Shown here: piece by piece, positions 42,330-53,810 of the stretch | Numbering within the stretch: the stretch's first letter is position 1 | Layout of the letters: the number at the start of each line of letters is the position of its first letter | Source of the DNA: Toxonevra muliebris | Taxonomy: Eukaryota > Arthropoda > Insecta > Diptera > Pallopteridae | Length of the DNA stretch: 64,000 bases | NCBI GenBank assembly: GCA_963691655.1 | Contig: CAVNUY010000022.1 | Coordinates: 5,001 to 69,000 of the forward strand | Direction of reading: 5' to 3' | Translations under genes and position numbers: made by a program | Notes under the pieces: generated by a model | What the model was told of the DNA's origin: nothing | Seen by the model: the letters and a program-made list of their open reading frames with translations, nothing else | Database searches by the model: none

Positions 42330-44610
42330 ATCTAGCAATTTTCAGTTAAATTAATATAATTAAATTTACCAATTAAATGGTGTTGGGATTATCTTGTTAG
42401 ATCACAAGGTTTCAATCTTTTCAATCTTCGATACAGGTTTTCCGTATTTACAACTACGGCTGCCTCTTCATTTATGTGAGTTCTTAGTCTCATTTCGTGA
42501 GATTTAGAAACTAGTTAAATTTCATCTTTGACCATTTTGATGTTCAAGTCACGATGCAGATCAGAGTTTTGCACGTACCAACGAGCATTGGTTATGCATC
42601 TCAATACCTTATTTTGGAATCTTTGGATAATCAGGATTTGTGCGTTACTTGCACAACCCCAAAGTTGAATTCCGTAGAGCCAAATCGGCTTTAAGATTTA
42701 TTTGTAAATCATGAGCTTATTATGAATTGATAAGACAGATTTCCTGCCAATTAGACAATAGATACATTTAAATTTTAGTTCAAGTTCCTCCTTTTCTTTT
42801 TAACATGAGCATCCCAGCGAAGCTTTGCATCGAATGTCATACCTAAATATTTTGCAGTATTTGAGTGTGGTAAAACATTGCCGTCAATATTCACGGGAAG
42901 GTGCTGTGCATTTATATTTGAGAAGTCGACATGTACTGACTTTGAGTTATTCAGTTTTAGGCCCATTTATTTGTCCAAGAAGGTACGTTTGTTACTGCTG
43001 TTTGTAGAATACTTGTTGACTCTGCTTCTGTATTTCCAACTGCTATTAATGCAGTATCATCAGCGAATGTTACTGTTGTATAATTCTCGTCAGTGGGGAG
43101 ATCACAAGTATAATTGAGGACCTAGAACACTGGCTTGAGGCACTCCTGCTTTAATTGGCTTTAAATCAGATTAACAATCTTCTTGTTTAATTCGAAAATA
43201 TCTCTCAGTTAAATATGTTCGCAGGATATTAACGTAAGCACTTGGCAATTTATTTTGCACTTTTTTGAGAAGGCCTTCGTGCCATACCTTATCGAAGGCT
43301 TGGGAAACATCAAGGAAAACAACAGAACATATCTTTTTTTCTTCCAAAGCTTTTTCTATAACCGCAGTGATTCTATGAATCTGATCAATTGTTGAGTGTT
43401 TCGATCTAAACCCAAATTGGTGAGGTGGTAAAATATTTCTTGTTTCGATAATGCTGTTCAGTCTTTTAATAAACAGTCGCTCGAATACTTTAGAAAGAAT
43501 TGGTAAAAGCGATATAGGTCTATATGAGGAAATTTCATGAGGATTTTTCCCCGGCTTAAGGATCATAATGACCTCTGCAATTTTCCAATATATCGGAGCA
43601 TATTTCAAGTTTAAAACCGCATTCATTACTTGCTTCAGTTTGACAATGCCTTTATGTGGAAGTTTCTTTAGTACCTCTGCAATTAGTAAGTCGTACCCCG
43701 GAGATTTTTTGTTTTTATTTATTTATTTATGGAATTTACATCCTTACAGACTAGGTATAACAATTCAACTAATAATAATAAATTGAAGTGCAAATTTATA
43801 CAATAACACAGACTTAATGCTAGATAGTTTCTATGAGAAGCATTTTAATAATAAGTTATTTATTACCTGCTCAATTTCAGCTTCAGTTAAAGCTTCTATT
43901 TCTGTTCTCTTCGTTTATTATATTATCGGACTCAATATTTGAACAAATTGTGAACATGTTTTCTAGGTGATTTGCGAATAACTCAGCTTTCTGCTGACTT
44001 GTTTTAGCCCATTCATTGTGTTCGCTTTTAATTGGTGAAATTTGAGTCGCTGGTCTTTTAAGCCTCTTTGTGCATTTCCATAGAGAATATTCAGTACTAC
44101 GTTCGTTTGAAAGATTTTGTAAATACGAATTGAATGTTTCATTTTTTAATAGTTGTATTTTGAAGGTCAATTCTTTGGTAAGTTTATTTAATTTTTGCTT
44201 ATCCGACGGTGACCTTGTTTGGTGCCATTTACGACGGGCTTTACGTTTATTTGAAATAAGCTTTAGTATTTCCTCAGGATAAGCATCCATATTAAACTTT
44301 TTCGCAATTGTTGGAGTACTTCTCCACGCAGCTTGCTGTATTAATTGTGAAAAATTCAGTACATCCATTTCAAGAGTATCTATGTTGTATTTACTTGTTC
44401 ATTTATTATATTTTGAAAGAACTCCCAATCAGTGAGTTTATTGTAAAGGAATGCTATGCTTTCTTTTTCGTTTATGTTTTCATCGAATGTTAAGTAAATC
44501 GGTGAGTGGTCCGAATTCAAATCAAAACTTTCTTCAATTTTTACATATTGCATTGGAATACCTTTAACAATGAAAAAATCAATGAGATCAAGAGATTTTA
44601 GAGGATCGGT
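42330..44610 (-). pseudogene. ORF2 of the Jockey-type LINE
   Basis: From the 5' side: LIDFFIVKGIPMQYVKI, FDLNSDHSPIYLTF (endonuclease SDH), LLISNKRKARRKWHQTRSPS, IAEVIMILKPGKNPHEISSY, RPISLLPILSKVFERLF, LPPHQFGFRSKHSTIDQ, VVFLDVSQAFDKVWHEGLLK (catalytic Asp). The catalytic YADD region lies in a degraded stretch near 43050. Then ALLRWDAHVKKK-type and LWGCASNAQILIIQRFQNKV follow. At least five frame breaks occur. Confidence 0.8.
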
Positions 44611-44613
44611 GGG

Positions 44614-45676
44614 CCCAGGGCCGTAGCTAGAAATTTTTTTCGGGGGGGGTTTTCATTCGAAGAAAATATTCATAAATAATTTTTATCAAACTGATTTTTA
44701 AATACAATAAATTAAATCGATGATACGTTTGATGGACCCTAAAATTAAAATTTTAGAAAAATTTTCCAATTTTTTTTAATCTTCACCTTAAAAAAATGGC
44801 CAAAAGTGACAAGAAATTCACAGAATAATCAAATTAAATTTTTTCAAATACATATTTATCAATGTGCATTCTAATGCTTTTTTTTTATCGTGAGGGACAT
44901 AATTTCATTAACTAATTGAATTCCCACTACTGATGATGTACCCAACCTCAAAAAAATTACCAAAAATAGTAGAGGCTCATTTTTTTCAAATGATCATCAT
45001 TGGGAATTTGGGCCATTATCAATAAGGAACCCAGATGAGGTTGGCTTATATTCACTAAATTCATGAAGTCACAGCATTGAAAGAGATATTTCTAGTCGTG
45101 GTGCTTTGAGCAATAATGCGTTAAAAAATTAATTATATTTTAAGATTGCCTCCTAAAACTGCATGGGTTTTGCTAATAAGATGGAGTTTTAGCGAAAGAA
45201 TTTTTCACGTTGAACACGAATCTGAGTTCAAAAATTTCCCATCACGACACGTTTTATGAAAAAAATGGAGCAAGTCTAATTTTACAAGGATCTGATAATT
45301 TTTTATATTTTTAATTTTTAAACTTTTCAAACTGATTCAGGGCGAAACTTTAAATCAAGGACAGTTACTGACCTAGAAAAACTATGAATGTAGGAGTGCT
45401 CAGTATCATCTTCTCTTTCTGAATCCGTAGTCATACTTCATATCGAAGAAAACAAATCGGATTTGATCGCATAATGTAACTAAGATTTCAAATTTATTTT
45501 TTATATTTAACTTTTTAGAAAAAAAAATCCGATGGAACTAAAAAACATCGTTAAATAAATTTTATTTTGACTATTTTTCCATCCATTGGCAATTAATCTC
45601 AAAAATTAGAATAAAGTTTCCACATTTCGGGGGCGGGTCAGAACCCCAAAACCTCCCCCCTAAATACGGCCTTGGG
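44614..45676. mobile_element. Inverted-repeat DNA element with CCCAGGGCCGTA ends
   Basis: The left end CCCAGGGCCGTAGCTAG and the inverted right end CCCAAGGCCGTATTTAG match in 14 of 17 positions. G-rich (CGGGGGGG) and C-rich (CCTCCCCCC) tracts lie near the two ends. Removing it restores the LINE reading RILLPTDPLKSLDLIDF. The family also occurs at 39774. I cannot fix a target duplication, so the superfamily is open (hAT is one possibility). No transposase. Confidence 0.75.
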
Positions 45677-45734
45677 CAACAGGATACGTAAACAATTAAG
45701 TAAGAGTTTTTAATACTTAAAATTAATCTTTTTT

Positions 45735-45868
45735 AATTGAATCCTCATGGTTCTCCACTCTGTAAATGAGGGAGTCGCGCCATACTGTGGTATCACAATG
45801 AGCTGAATTATGTGCTTAAATGTACTTTCAAGTAGAAGGCTGCCACTCCAATCTAACCTAACCTATTT
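45735..45868 (+). mobile_element. 3' end of a LOA-like LINE
   Basis: It reads ESSWFSTL then stop, a TGAGGGAGTCGCGCCATACT stretch, and ends GCCACTCCAATCTAACCTAA. It is the plus-strand equivalent of the end at 27176-27310. Only about 130 bp remain, a heavily 5'-truncated copy. Confidence 0.85.
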
Positions 45869-46025
45869 TAATTTTTTAGTATTTGAATTGATTTATTTTA
45901 TTTTAAATTACATTTATTGTAATTTCAACTAAATTTTTCCTAACCTTAACCCTCTAACCGGTAAGGCCGCCCTGAGACTCTATTTTAATTAATCGATAAG
46001 TGCAAAAATTACTTCTTTTTTTTAA
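45869..46025. other. Short AT-rich spacer
   Basis: No gene is visible. A CTAACCTTAACCCTCTAACC word near 45940 is telomere-like only in appearance. Confidence 0.3.
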
Positions 46026-46461
46026 TTAAGGGGGAAGGCCACTGTGACGGGTCAAAAAATCTTAAATTAAAGTTCATATATTCAAAAATATGTGTACAAA
46101 ATTTCAAGTCAAAATTCCAAAATTTTCAATCAGTGGCCATATTGTGAAAAAAAACGCTACGTGCTACGAGAATTATACACGAGAATTATATATAGATTAT
46201 TAAATACTACAAATTTTTTTTGGAGAAATTCCGTTCTTGAAAAATCGACGCGACCATAAAGGGGGAAATTTTTTTCCCCCTCCACGGCAACGCCCATATC
46301 TTCAAAACTATTCAATATTTTTTAATAAAAATTTATGGAAATATTGTTGGAAGTGCACTTAAATGATTATATAACGATCCCATATTCCTTTATTTGATAG
46401 ATCAAAAAAATTCCCGAAAATCACTCATTTTTCCATCCGTCACAGTGGCCTTCTCCCTTAA
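46026..46461. mobile_element. TTAA-ended MITE, 436 bp
   Basis: The left end TTAAGGGGGAAGGCCACTGT(GACGG) and the inverted right end TTAAGGGAGAAGGCCACTGT(GACGG) match in 24 of 25 positions. Both ends carry TTAA, as with the MITE at 13491. No transposase is encoded. Confidence 0.9.
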
Positions 46462-48054
46462 TTGGGAGACCGAAAGAAAGAATAAACACAAAATATGTGG
46501 TCAGTTTGCACTTTCTGAGGGTCAATATAAGTTTTTTCAATAATTACATATATTTAACTTTTTCTCCATTTTTCATTATCTTAATACAAGTATTTCCACT
46601 ACTTACGCTTCTTTAGCTTTTTAAGATTATGTTTTTTAAATTATAAAAAAGTGATGCGGCTGGAAGCTTGTCATTTAGCGCATCTTATCAAATGTTTTGC
46701 ATCACAAATTAGTAGCAAATTTATAGAGTTTTCTCCTTAGAATTAAAATGGAGTTAGTTTCTTTAAATACTACCAAAATCACAAATAATACCTTCCCAAC
46801 AAACATTTGTAGCAGTTTTAAGTAAGCACGTTTGAAAACAAACTTATTTTCTACGATGTTTGTAAGCATTTTGTGAAAAAATGTCTGTCCTTATAAACCC
46901 TTACATGTGTAATTGTTTTTCAAGTTCAATTTTTAGAATTTACTCCGTGTCAGTAGCGAAAGCTACTTCGGGCGTCAACAAAAATCACGAAGTTGGTGCC
47001 GAACTGAAAGTTGTTGTACAAAACAGAATGCAAAAATGAAATGCGTAGTCATTCTCTAGTTTTCTCCTTTGAATCAAAACGGCTTTTTTTTGATTTTGTT
47101 AAAAATTGTAAACTATGAAATCACTGTTGCCATATCAGGGGATTTTCTACTACTAGATTTTTGAGTGATTTTTTTTATTACTGCGACAAGGATTTATTAA
47201 TAGTGGTCCATTGATTTAAAATTGTTTTTTCTTTTCTTTATTCTCTAATGGCATATTAATGTATATTTACATATCTTTACAACCGTTTTGGCCAATGAAG
47301 GCTTGTAGGTTGATAATAATAAATAAATAAAATAAACGTGTGTTTACACTTTCAGAACATTCTTGATATCGATAGTTAATTGAAAAGAAAACATTTATAA
47401 AATCATAATCATAGAATATGCCGAAAAATGTTTAAGTGAATTGCGGATGCGCCCTTACTATTTTATTGCACACGAGCTAATGTTCATTTTGGTCTATGAC
47501 TTACTGAAAATCTCAGAGCTGTGTAATAAACAATGCAAAACATGAATATTACAAAAATTTTTAATATATAAAATCCATAAATAATTTAATATTAAACCTA
47601 GACCAAAATGAACGTTAGTGACTTTACGAAATGATCAAACGTTTGTTAATACTCCCAAATAATTAGTTTAAAATATTTGTATGATAAATATATATATATA
47701 AGTGTGAAAATAATGCACGCAAGAAAAAAAAACTTGTCTTTAATAACTTTTTCAGAATTGGGGAAAAATCCTTTGAGATATCTAGCAGCACTGTTGAAGT
47801 GTTCTTGCGTCGAATCTTTTGTGGTTATTTCAGTAGCCATTGAAAATTTCATCTGTTTTATCGGGCGACGCACGCGTAATTTTATCATCAAAAGTTAAGT
47901 GCAAACAATTTTAATATTAAAAAATTATATTAACTATAAAGATATATTATATTAATATTTATATTATAAATAACTAAAATAAGTGTTAAATTTATAAATG
48001 AAAGTACTATTTTAGTTTTATATTTATATTTTGTATTCAATAAAAAAAGTGAAA
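46462..48054. other. AT-rich region, no supported gene
   Basis: It contains short frames only. One minus-strand frame (47891-47646) of 81 codons begins MMIKLRVRRPIKQMKFSMAT and ends with a hydrophobic stretch; I do not recognise it. The word CCCAACAAACATTTG at 46799 resembles an end word at 49360. Confidence 0.35.
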
Positions 48055-48783
48055 ATGGTGCCAAAAAGACCGAGATCCACGAAAATGGAAAGTAGGGAAA
48101 TAGTGAACTTATTTTCAAATCCTGCTCAGCATCATCAACCGAGCGATAATGCAAATATTGTGCAGCATAAGCAAGTTGATGATACTATGTAGGATTTGGA
48201 AGACTTAAGTTACAATTTAGAACCATCAGCCTCTCCACCAAAATCTGAGAACTCTGTTGCCTCAGAATTAAAACTTGAGGAAAGAGGTCGGTGAGTTGCG
48301 CAAGCGAGCAACGTAGGAATCAAATAAAATTTCGATTTTGCAACGACCTTGCCCAATTTTTAGATTTCGAAGCAAAGCTGCAAGCTGATGACACTTTAGT
48401 TCAGCAAATCGTAAGTTCATTTTTTTAAAATTGGTAAATGCTATAACGTTATATAAATATCAAATATTTACCACCGTACCTATTATATATCTTCGCAGAA
48501 ATCCGAGTTTAAGTCCGCATCCGCTGCTAGAGGCACGAAATTCGTGAGGATTTGCTGGAAGAAAATTATGACAGATAGCTTAGCAGAAAAATTTTCATGG
48601 CGAGGCACTGCTGAAAAAAAAATGGCAATTAGGCGTAAGTTTGTTTTTTTTTATTGATTCTTAAACAAGCTAATTCTTTTATTTTATACACACAGACATT
48701 TTCGTAATAGACGAAGGGGGCCGCCTCCAAATCTTTTTTCAATATGCCAAAAATCGGCAGAAGCAGCTCAGTGCAAAAATGTA
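48055..48783 (+). pseudogene. DUF4806-like spliced gene fragment, broken
   Basis: Three exons are supported by consensus splice sites: donor ATC/GTAAGT at 48411, acceptor TTCGCAG at 48498, donor GC/GTAAGT at 48635, acceptor ACACAG at 48695. Across both junctions the frame stays open: FCNDLAQFLDFEAKLQADDT, KSEFKSASAARGTKFVRICW, MTDSLAEKFSWRGTAEKKMA, then IFVIDEGGRLQIFFQYAK and a stop at 48783. LTDxLAxKFxWxG-type sequence is the signature I associate with DUF4806, a family of unknown function common in insects. Exon 1 (ATG at 48055) has a stop TAG at 48190 and a frameshift near 48285. Confidence 0.6.
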
Positions 48784-49190
48784 AATTTTGTTATGTAAAT
48801 TATTTATTTTATTAGTTTTAAAATCATTTTTTTATTTTTATGTTCGTAAAATGAAATACGTAGAAACGTTAATCTTTATTTACATATGTGTTTTTTGAAT
48901 TTGATTTTTTTAACTTTTTTGGATTTTTTTGTTCCTGAATATAATTTTTTAAGTTCTGTATATATATTACTGAAATACAAACATATAGTTTTTAAGAAAT
49001 TTTATGAAAATAAATGAAATGCATATATAAATTTAAAAAAAAATGCTTACAATTTATTTAATTTATGCTTATTAAAATAAGTGTTATAGTAGGTTGTTTT
49101 TAAGCTTAGGAAACATTTACAAATAAGCATGAAAGTAATAAAAGGAAATACTTACTAAACGCTTAAAAATAGGTTTAAAATATATTGTTC
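48784..49190. other. AT-rich spacer with TAAGC-rich words
   Basis: No gene. Near 49080-49190 several words such as TTGTTTTTAAGCTTAGG recur in altered form in the inverted-repeat arm that begins at 49191. Confidence 0.3.
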
Positions 49191-49422
49191 AATAAGTGTT
49201 ACAGTACGTTGTTTTGTAAGCAAAAAACGCAAGCTTGATGTAAGGAAGCCGTTTTGCTTAATAAACAATGTAATTCACTCGAGTTCCGAATCTTTCGCAA
49301 GCTTTTTTTCAAATGAAACGCTTACTAGTGTAAGTTTACAAACAACTTATTTGTAAGCCTTTTTGCTTGTTGAGTTTGCGAAAGTAGTAAACACTTTCAC
49401 TATCACCTTTAGGTGCCACAAT

Positions 49423-49857
49423 GTTAATATTATTAATATTTGAAGGAAGGACGACTCGAAAGTCAGGCACTGCGACCTATAAGATATATTGTACCAAGAG
49501 AGGGAGGAAGAGAAAAAGAAAGATAGATAAGACACATACCCAAGCCGAGAATCGAACTCGGGTCTCCAGAGACAGGAGTCTGGCGGCACTCTGCCACTAG
49601 ACCACAGTGGCGATGATAGGACCTACAGTTTAACGCCGATTCCGCACGGCTGTGTGGCAATTTTTTATCAGCTCGGTGGTTTTGACATTACCAACCAAGG
49701 TGTGTACTTGTGCACATTCTTATAATTCTCATCCACTTCATATCGATAGTGAATATAAGAAGTTTATGAGAATTAACCACCAGACCAAGACGGGAATTGA
49801 ACCCGCAACCTTCTGGATGAAAGTCTAGTGCACTATCTACTAGACTATCGTGGTCGT
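49423..49857 (-). mobile_element. Dimeric tRNA-derived SINE, left-arm copy
   Basis: Both tRNA-like units are present on the minus strand (B boxes GGTTCAATTCC near 49790-49800 and GAGTTCGATTC near 49550). Flanking ATTGTGG/ATTGTAG-type duplicated words lie at 49416-49422 and 49858-49864 in reverse orientation. It matches the copy at 53377-53810. Confidence 0.9.
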
Positions 49858-49904
49858 CTACAATCTTAATGTGATTGCCATATATAAGTCCTAAAATGCC
49901 CGGA

Positions 49905-50265
49905 AAACCAAACACTCTATAGAACTCTGCCTTTGTAACTACTTCTTCGGCTCCACTGGGGAAAGTCAAGAATGCACTCTCGACTCGGTCTAAGATGTCC
50001 GCAAACTCTGCAACACAACGACTTGCGGAAGTTTAGATTTGCAAGGGTCGAACTCTCTGAACCGTATTTATATCACAAATCACAATTTTGTCCTTCTGCT
50101 AGAACCAGCTGCTTGGTTCCCGATAAATTGAAATATCTAAATTCATCTAGAGTCTTTTTCATCAGCGCCATTAGGATTTGGAATTCACTGCCTAATAATC
50201 TACGTTGCATTTTTAGCAGATGCGGTCTTTAAGCATTTATTCTTAAGGCACTATTCAAACTTTTA
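49905..50265 (+). pseudogene. CR1-like LINE C-terminal fragment, left arm
   Basis: The frame reads FRFARVELSEPYLYHKSQFC, TSCLVPDKLKYLNSSRVFFI and AIRIWNSLPNNLRCIFSR. Sequences like NSSRVFFISAIRIWNSLP are the usual C-terminal end of CR1-like LINE ORF2. The equivalent in the other arm is 52832-53167. Confidence 0.75.
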
Positions 50266-50358
50266 ACTCAATCGAAGTAACATATTTTTAATTTATTTCT
50301 TTTTATTTTATTTTATTTTATTTAAAAAACACAAAACATATGATAAAAGTTTTTTTCT

Positions 50359-50506
50359 AAACGGAACACAAGCGAATAACAAGCAAATGAAATTTTTCAA
50401 TAGCAAAATTTTTTACTTCATTGGCTTGTGTTTTTTAATTTCATTTGCTTGTTTCGTTTAGTTCACAAGAAATTTCACTTCTGCCTTGTGTTCGTTAATA
50501 CACAAC
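50359..50506. mobile_element. Half-palindrome MITE copy, partial
   Basis: It shares CTTGTGTTCGTTAATACACA, TTTTTACTTCATTGGCTTGT and related words with the complete palindromic element at 52471-52664. The left half lacks its outer end. Confidence 0.7.
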
Positions 50507-50710
50507 TAATTTTTATTTTTTTTTTGGATTAATTCTAGAACAAAAATTGCAACTCTGTACCGGTAATGTCGACGACAATTGTAGCGAACTCTTTTTGTGT
50601 GCGACATCTTCATGTAATTCCTTGGACATTTGTGCCATCTGTATGTGAAATGTATAACTGTCATAAACTTTAAGATGGCGATCCTACACATTGTTCTTTC
50701 TGCCATAGGC

Positions 50711-50726
50711 GTGTGTGTGTGTGTGT
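50711..50726 (+). repeat. (GT)8 microsatellite
   Basis: Eight GT units in a row, 50711-50726. Confidence 0.95.
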
Positions 50727-50989
50727 AATTAATATGTTATATTGAATTAAAACTATTTATGAATCGTTTATTATATAGCTTGCTCGTGAATTCAGTTACG
50801 GAATATTGATATTTAGCCCCTCATGCACATTGCTCGACAAAATTATGTCGCATTGCAAACTTACGCGCGACGTCACATCCGGTTGGTTATACTCTAGGAC
50901 AAGAGAAAAGAAGTTTCACTTCAAAAATTATATTAGGTAATTGGTATTTTTTTTTTTAAATTTCTTAGTTAGAGAAATAAATAAATAAA

Positions 50990-52470
50990 TTCGCCACTGT
51001 TAACAACACATCATAAATAATTAGGTAATGAGTTCCAGATACGAATAGTGTTAATGAAAAAAAGTCTCGATGAATTTAAGTGTTCAAATTTTGAGAAGAT
51101 CAAGCAACTGATTCGATTGGACTGGCTAAACAGTAATTTATCATACAGATATCCTGGAGTTCTGTTCAGAATAAGTTTATGCAGATAGATACAATTTCTG
51201 ACCCTGAGGTAATCTACCAAATTGCAGCCAAGTAATTCCTTTCTGCAGTCAGAAATGTGGTCAATCTTTTTCAAGCTATATATATATCTTGTAGCGTTAT
51301 TGAAAATTAATTCAAGCTTATGCAGTGAAAGGGAATCTAATTTACTATATACAAGCTCAGCATAAGAAATTATTGGGAGAATTAATTGTATAACTAATCT
51401 TTTTCTAGTGTCAAGAGGTAAATACTCAGCAGTCATTCTAAGATTATGTAAGGTTAGAAAAACCTTTTTTACGACATTATTCACATGATCGACACAACTT
51501 AATGGCGAATTAATATGAAAACCAAGATTAACAAAAAAATTGGTAAAACATAAGATTTACTCGGGTTCGGAGATAGTCCATTACAATTAAGAGCGTTCAA
51601 ATCCTTATTCATACGTAAACATAAATCATCAAAATGTCCGATTGGACTGGCCAAATACAACTGCATGTTGTATACTGAAAAGTAGCGGTCCAAGAAGCGA
51701 ACCTTGGAAAATTCACTTCCAACTTTAACCCTTTGTATCCTGTCTTTTAAATAGCTACTTACAAGTGTTACAGTGCTGCTATCAAATCCATTAAAAGCTT
51801 TCAATTTATCACATAGCAGCGACTGACTAACACTGTTAAATGCTTTTGTGAAATCTAGGAAGCATAGTAGAGTAACCTGATCATTGTTGTAAGATATCCT
51901 TATTTCATCTATGATTTTCACCATAGCTGTAGACAGCTATGACCAGGTCTAAAACGTGACTGAAGTGGTGACAATAGATAATTTTTATAAAAATATGCGG
52001 AAATTTGTTCTGCCATTAGATTTTCACAAACTTTTGACAGTGATGAGTGAATGCTAATAGGTCAGAAATCACTGAGTATGGAGGCCGTTGGGTTCTTGAC
52101 TAAAGGGATTATTGTTGCTGTTTTCCAAGCATTAGGGAAGGTGGAGGTAGTGAAGCAGTGGTTAATAATATGAGTGAGTGGACCTAGAATAAACGGCAAA
52201 ACAATTTTAATAAATTTAATTGGGAGGCCATCTTCGCCAATTACATTGGAATCAATTTTCATAATGCATCTAGCTACGTCACATTCACCAACAAAACCAA
52301 AATAAAACACACTATTTAACATAACATACTCCAAAGGACGGTCACTAAACACATTAGGGTCAATATTGCAATCAGAGTTTATTTTACCACAGACATCAAA
52401 TTTCTTTAAACTGTTCCATAGAACTTTAGTTGGAAGGGCAGTATTCAAATTAGAATTAAAAAAATTGGCT
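50990..52470 (-). pseudogene. CR1-like LINE RT between the inverted-repeat arms
   Basis: From the 5' side the minus strand gives VIGEDGLPIKFIKIVLPFIL, FPNAWKTATIIPLVKNPTAS, TLLCFLDFTKAFNSVSQSLL (first catalytic Asp), FNGFDSSTVTLVSSYLKDRI, then a broken active-site region near 51640 (NMQLYLASPIGHFDDLCLRM), HKLELIFNNATRYIYSLKKI, and RLFFINTIRIWNSLPNYL. The order is complete from palm to C-terminus, but the YADD box is lost. The three open stretches are 52448-52062, 51924-51499 and 51484-51011. Confidence 0.8.
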
Positions 52471-52664
52471 GTGTATTAACGAACACACGGCAGAAGTGAA
52501 ACTTCTTGTAAACTAAACACAACACAAGCAAATCAAATTTTTCAATCACTAAATTTTTTACTTCATTGGCTTGTGTTTTTTAATTTCATTTGCTTGTGTT
52601 TCGTTTAGTTCACAAGAAGTTTCATGCCTTGTGTTCGTTAATACACAATTCAGTTTTTAACTTA
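52471..52664. mobile_element. Palindromic MITE, about 194 bp
   Basis: It starts GTGTATTAACGAACACACGG and ends with CCTTGTGTTCGTTAATACAC, and the two halves pair through most of the length around a short AT-rich centre. It sits at the 5' side of the CR1-like LINE, next to AATT words on both sides. Such elements form long hairpins. Confidence 0.8.
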
Positions 52665-52831
52665 TGTATGTTTAGTTTTTAAGGATAAAAACATCCCTTA
52701 GTGATTAAGTTACACTGTGTTCTCAATAACTATTGTTGTACGAAAAAACTTTTATTATATGTTTTGTGTTTTTTAAATAAAATAAAATAAAATAAAAAGA
52801 AATAAATTAAAAATATGTTACGTCGATTGAG

Positions 52832-53167
52832 TTAAAAGTTTGAATAGTGCCTTAAGAATAAATGCTTAAGACCGCATCTGCTAAAAATGCAACGTAGATT
52901 ATTAGGCAGTGAAAAAATGCTAATGGCGCTGATGAAAAAGACTCTAGATGAATTTAGATATTTCAATTTATCGGGAACCAAGGAGCTGGTTCTAGCAGAA
53001 GGACAAAATTGTGATTTGTCATATAAATACGGTTCAGAGATTTCGACCCGTTTACCGGAAGTTATCAACGTGGCGTCAGACAGGACTTCTTCGGTTGCAA
53101 ATCTAAACTTCCGCAAGTCGTTGTGTTGCAGAGTTCGCGGACATCTTAGACCGAGTCGAGAGTGCAT
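52832..53167 (-). pseudogene. CR1-like LINE C-terminal fragment, right arm
   Basis: It reads TSGKRVEISEPYLYDKSQFC, TSSLVPDKLKYLNSSRVFFI and LRCIFSRCGLKHLFLRHYSN. Compared with the left arm it has extra residues (EEVLSDATLITSG) and a small deletion (SAISIFSLPN in place of SAIRIWNSLPN). Confidence 0.75.
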
Positions 53168-53326
53168 TCTTGACTTTCCCCAGTGGAGCCGAAGAAGTAG
53201 TTACAAAGGCAGAGTTCTATAGAGTGTTTGGTTTTCTAGACCGAGTCGAGAGTGCATTCTTGACTTTCCCCAGTGGAGCCGAAGAAGTAGTTACAAAGGC
53301 AGAGTTCTATAGAGTGTTTGGTTTTC
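53147..53326. repeat. 90-bp tandem duplication in the right arm
   Basis: TAGACCGAGTCGAGAGTGCA starts at 53147 and again at 53237, and the two 90-bp units look identical. The left arm has only one unit, so this arose after the arms separated. Confidence 0.95.
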
Positions 53327-53376
53327 CGGGCATTTTAGGACTAATATATTAAGATCTAATCATATTAAGATTGTAG

Positions 53377-53810
53377 ACGACCACGATAGTCTAGTGGATA
53401 GTGCACTAGACTTTCATCCAGAAGGTTGCGGGTTCAATTCCCGTCTTGGTCTGGTGGTTAATTCTCATAAACTTCTTATATTCACTAATGATATGAAGTG
53501 GATGAGAATTATAAGAATGTGTACAAGTACACACCTTGGTTGGTAATGTCAAAACCACCGAGCTGATAAAAAATTGCCACACAGCCGTGCGGAATCGGCG
53601 TTAAACTGTAGGTCCTACCATCGCCACTGTGGTCTAGTGGCAGAGTGCCGCCAGACTCCTGTCTCTGGAGACCCGAGTTCGATTCTCGGCTTGGGTATGT
53701 GTCTTATCTATCTTTCTTTCTCTCTTCCTCCTCTCTTGGTACAATATATCTTATAGGTCGCAGTGCCTGACTTTCGAGTCGTCCTTCCTTCAAATATTAA
53801 TAATATTAAC
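53377..53810 (+). mobile_element. Dimeric tRNA-derived SINE, right-arm copy
   Basis: Unit 1 has A box TAGTCTAGTGG (near 53387) and B box GGTTCAATTCC (near 53433); unit 2 has A box TGGTCTAGTGG (near 53630) and B box GAGTTCGATTC (near 53675). The unit-1 head closely resembles tRNA-Glu with a TTC anticodon-like triplet (GACTTTCATCC). Duplicated words ATTGTAG (53370-53376) and ATTGTGG (53811-53817) flank it. The tail is (AAT)-rich. Confidence 0.9.

Larger units (their letters stand above)
42181..45725 (-). mobile_element. Jockey-type LINE, split by an inverted-repeat DNA element
   Basis: A run of T at 42182-42196 is its poly(A) tail on the minus strand. The C-terminal part, RT and the end of the endonuclease follow upwards to 44600, and after the DNA element to about 45725. 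The 5' end is missing. Block order and the ending VVNTENLYRRLKRLKPCDLT fit the Jockey clade. A smaller A-rich insertion (about 43700-43870) lies in the RT region. Confidence 0.8.
49191..50358 (+). repeat. Left arm of a large inverted repeat
   Basis: The sequence from AATAAGTGTTACAGTACGTT to about AAACATATGATAAAAG is the reverse complement of 52741-54041. It holds a dimeric SINE (minus) and the C-terminal part and A/T-rich tail of a CR1-like LINE (plus). The same SINE with the same flank lies at the same place in both arms, so the arms arose by duplication and inversion rather than by separate insertions. Confidence 0.9.

Noticed and set aside
44614..45676. Confirmed hAT insertion
   Set aside because: The ends resemble hAT ends, but no 8-bp duplication could be fixed.
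45930..45985. Telomere-like repeat (CTAACC words)
   Set aside because: Only a few degenerate words occur and insect telomere repeats differ; it lies next to a LINE tail that ends in similar words.
47646..47891. Membrane protein gene on the minus strand
   Set aside because: It has only 81 codons with a hydrophobic tail, no homology recognised and no promoter or splice evidence.
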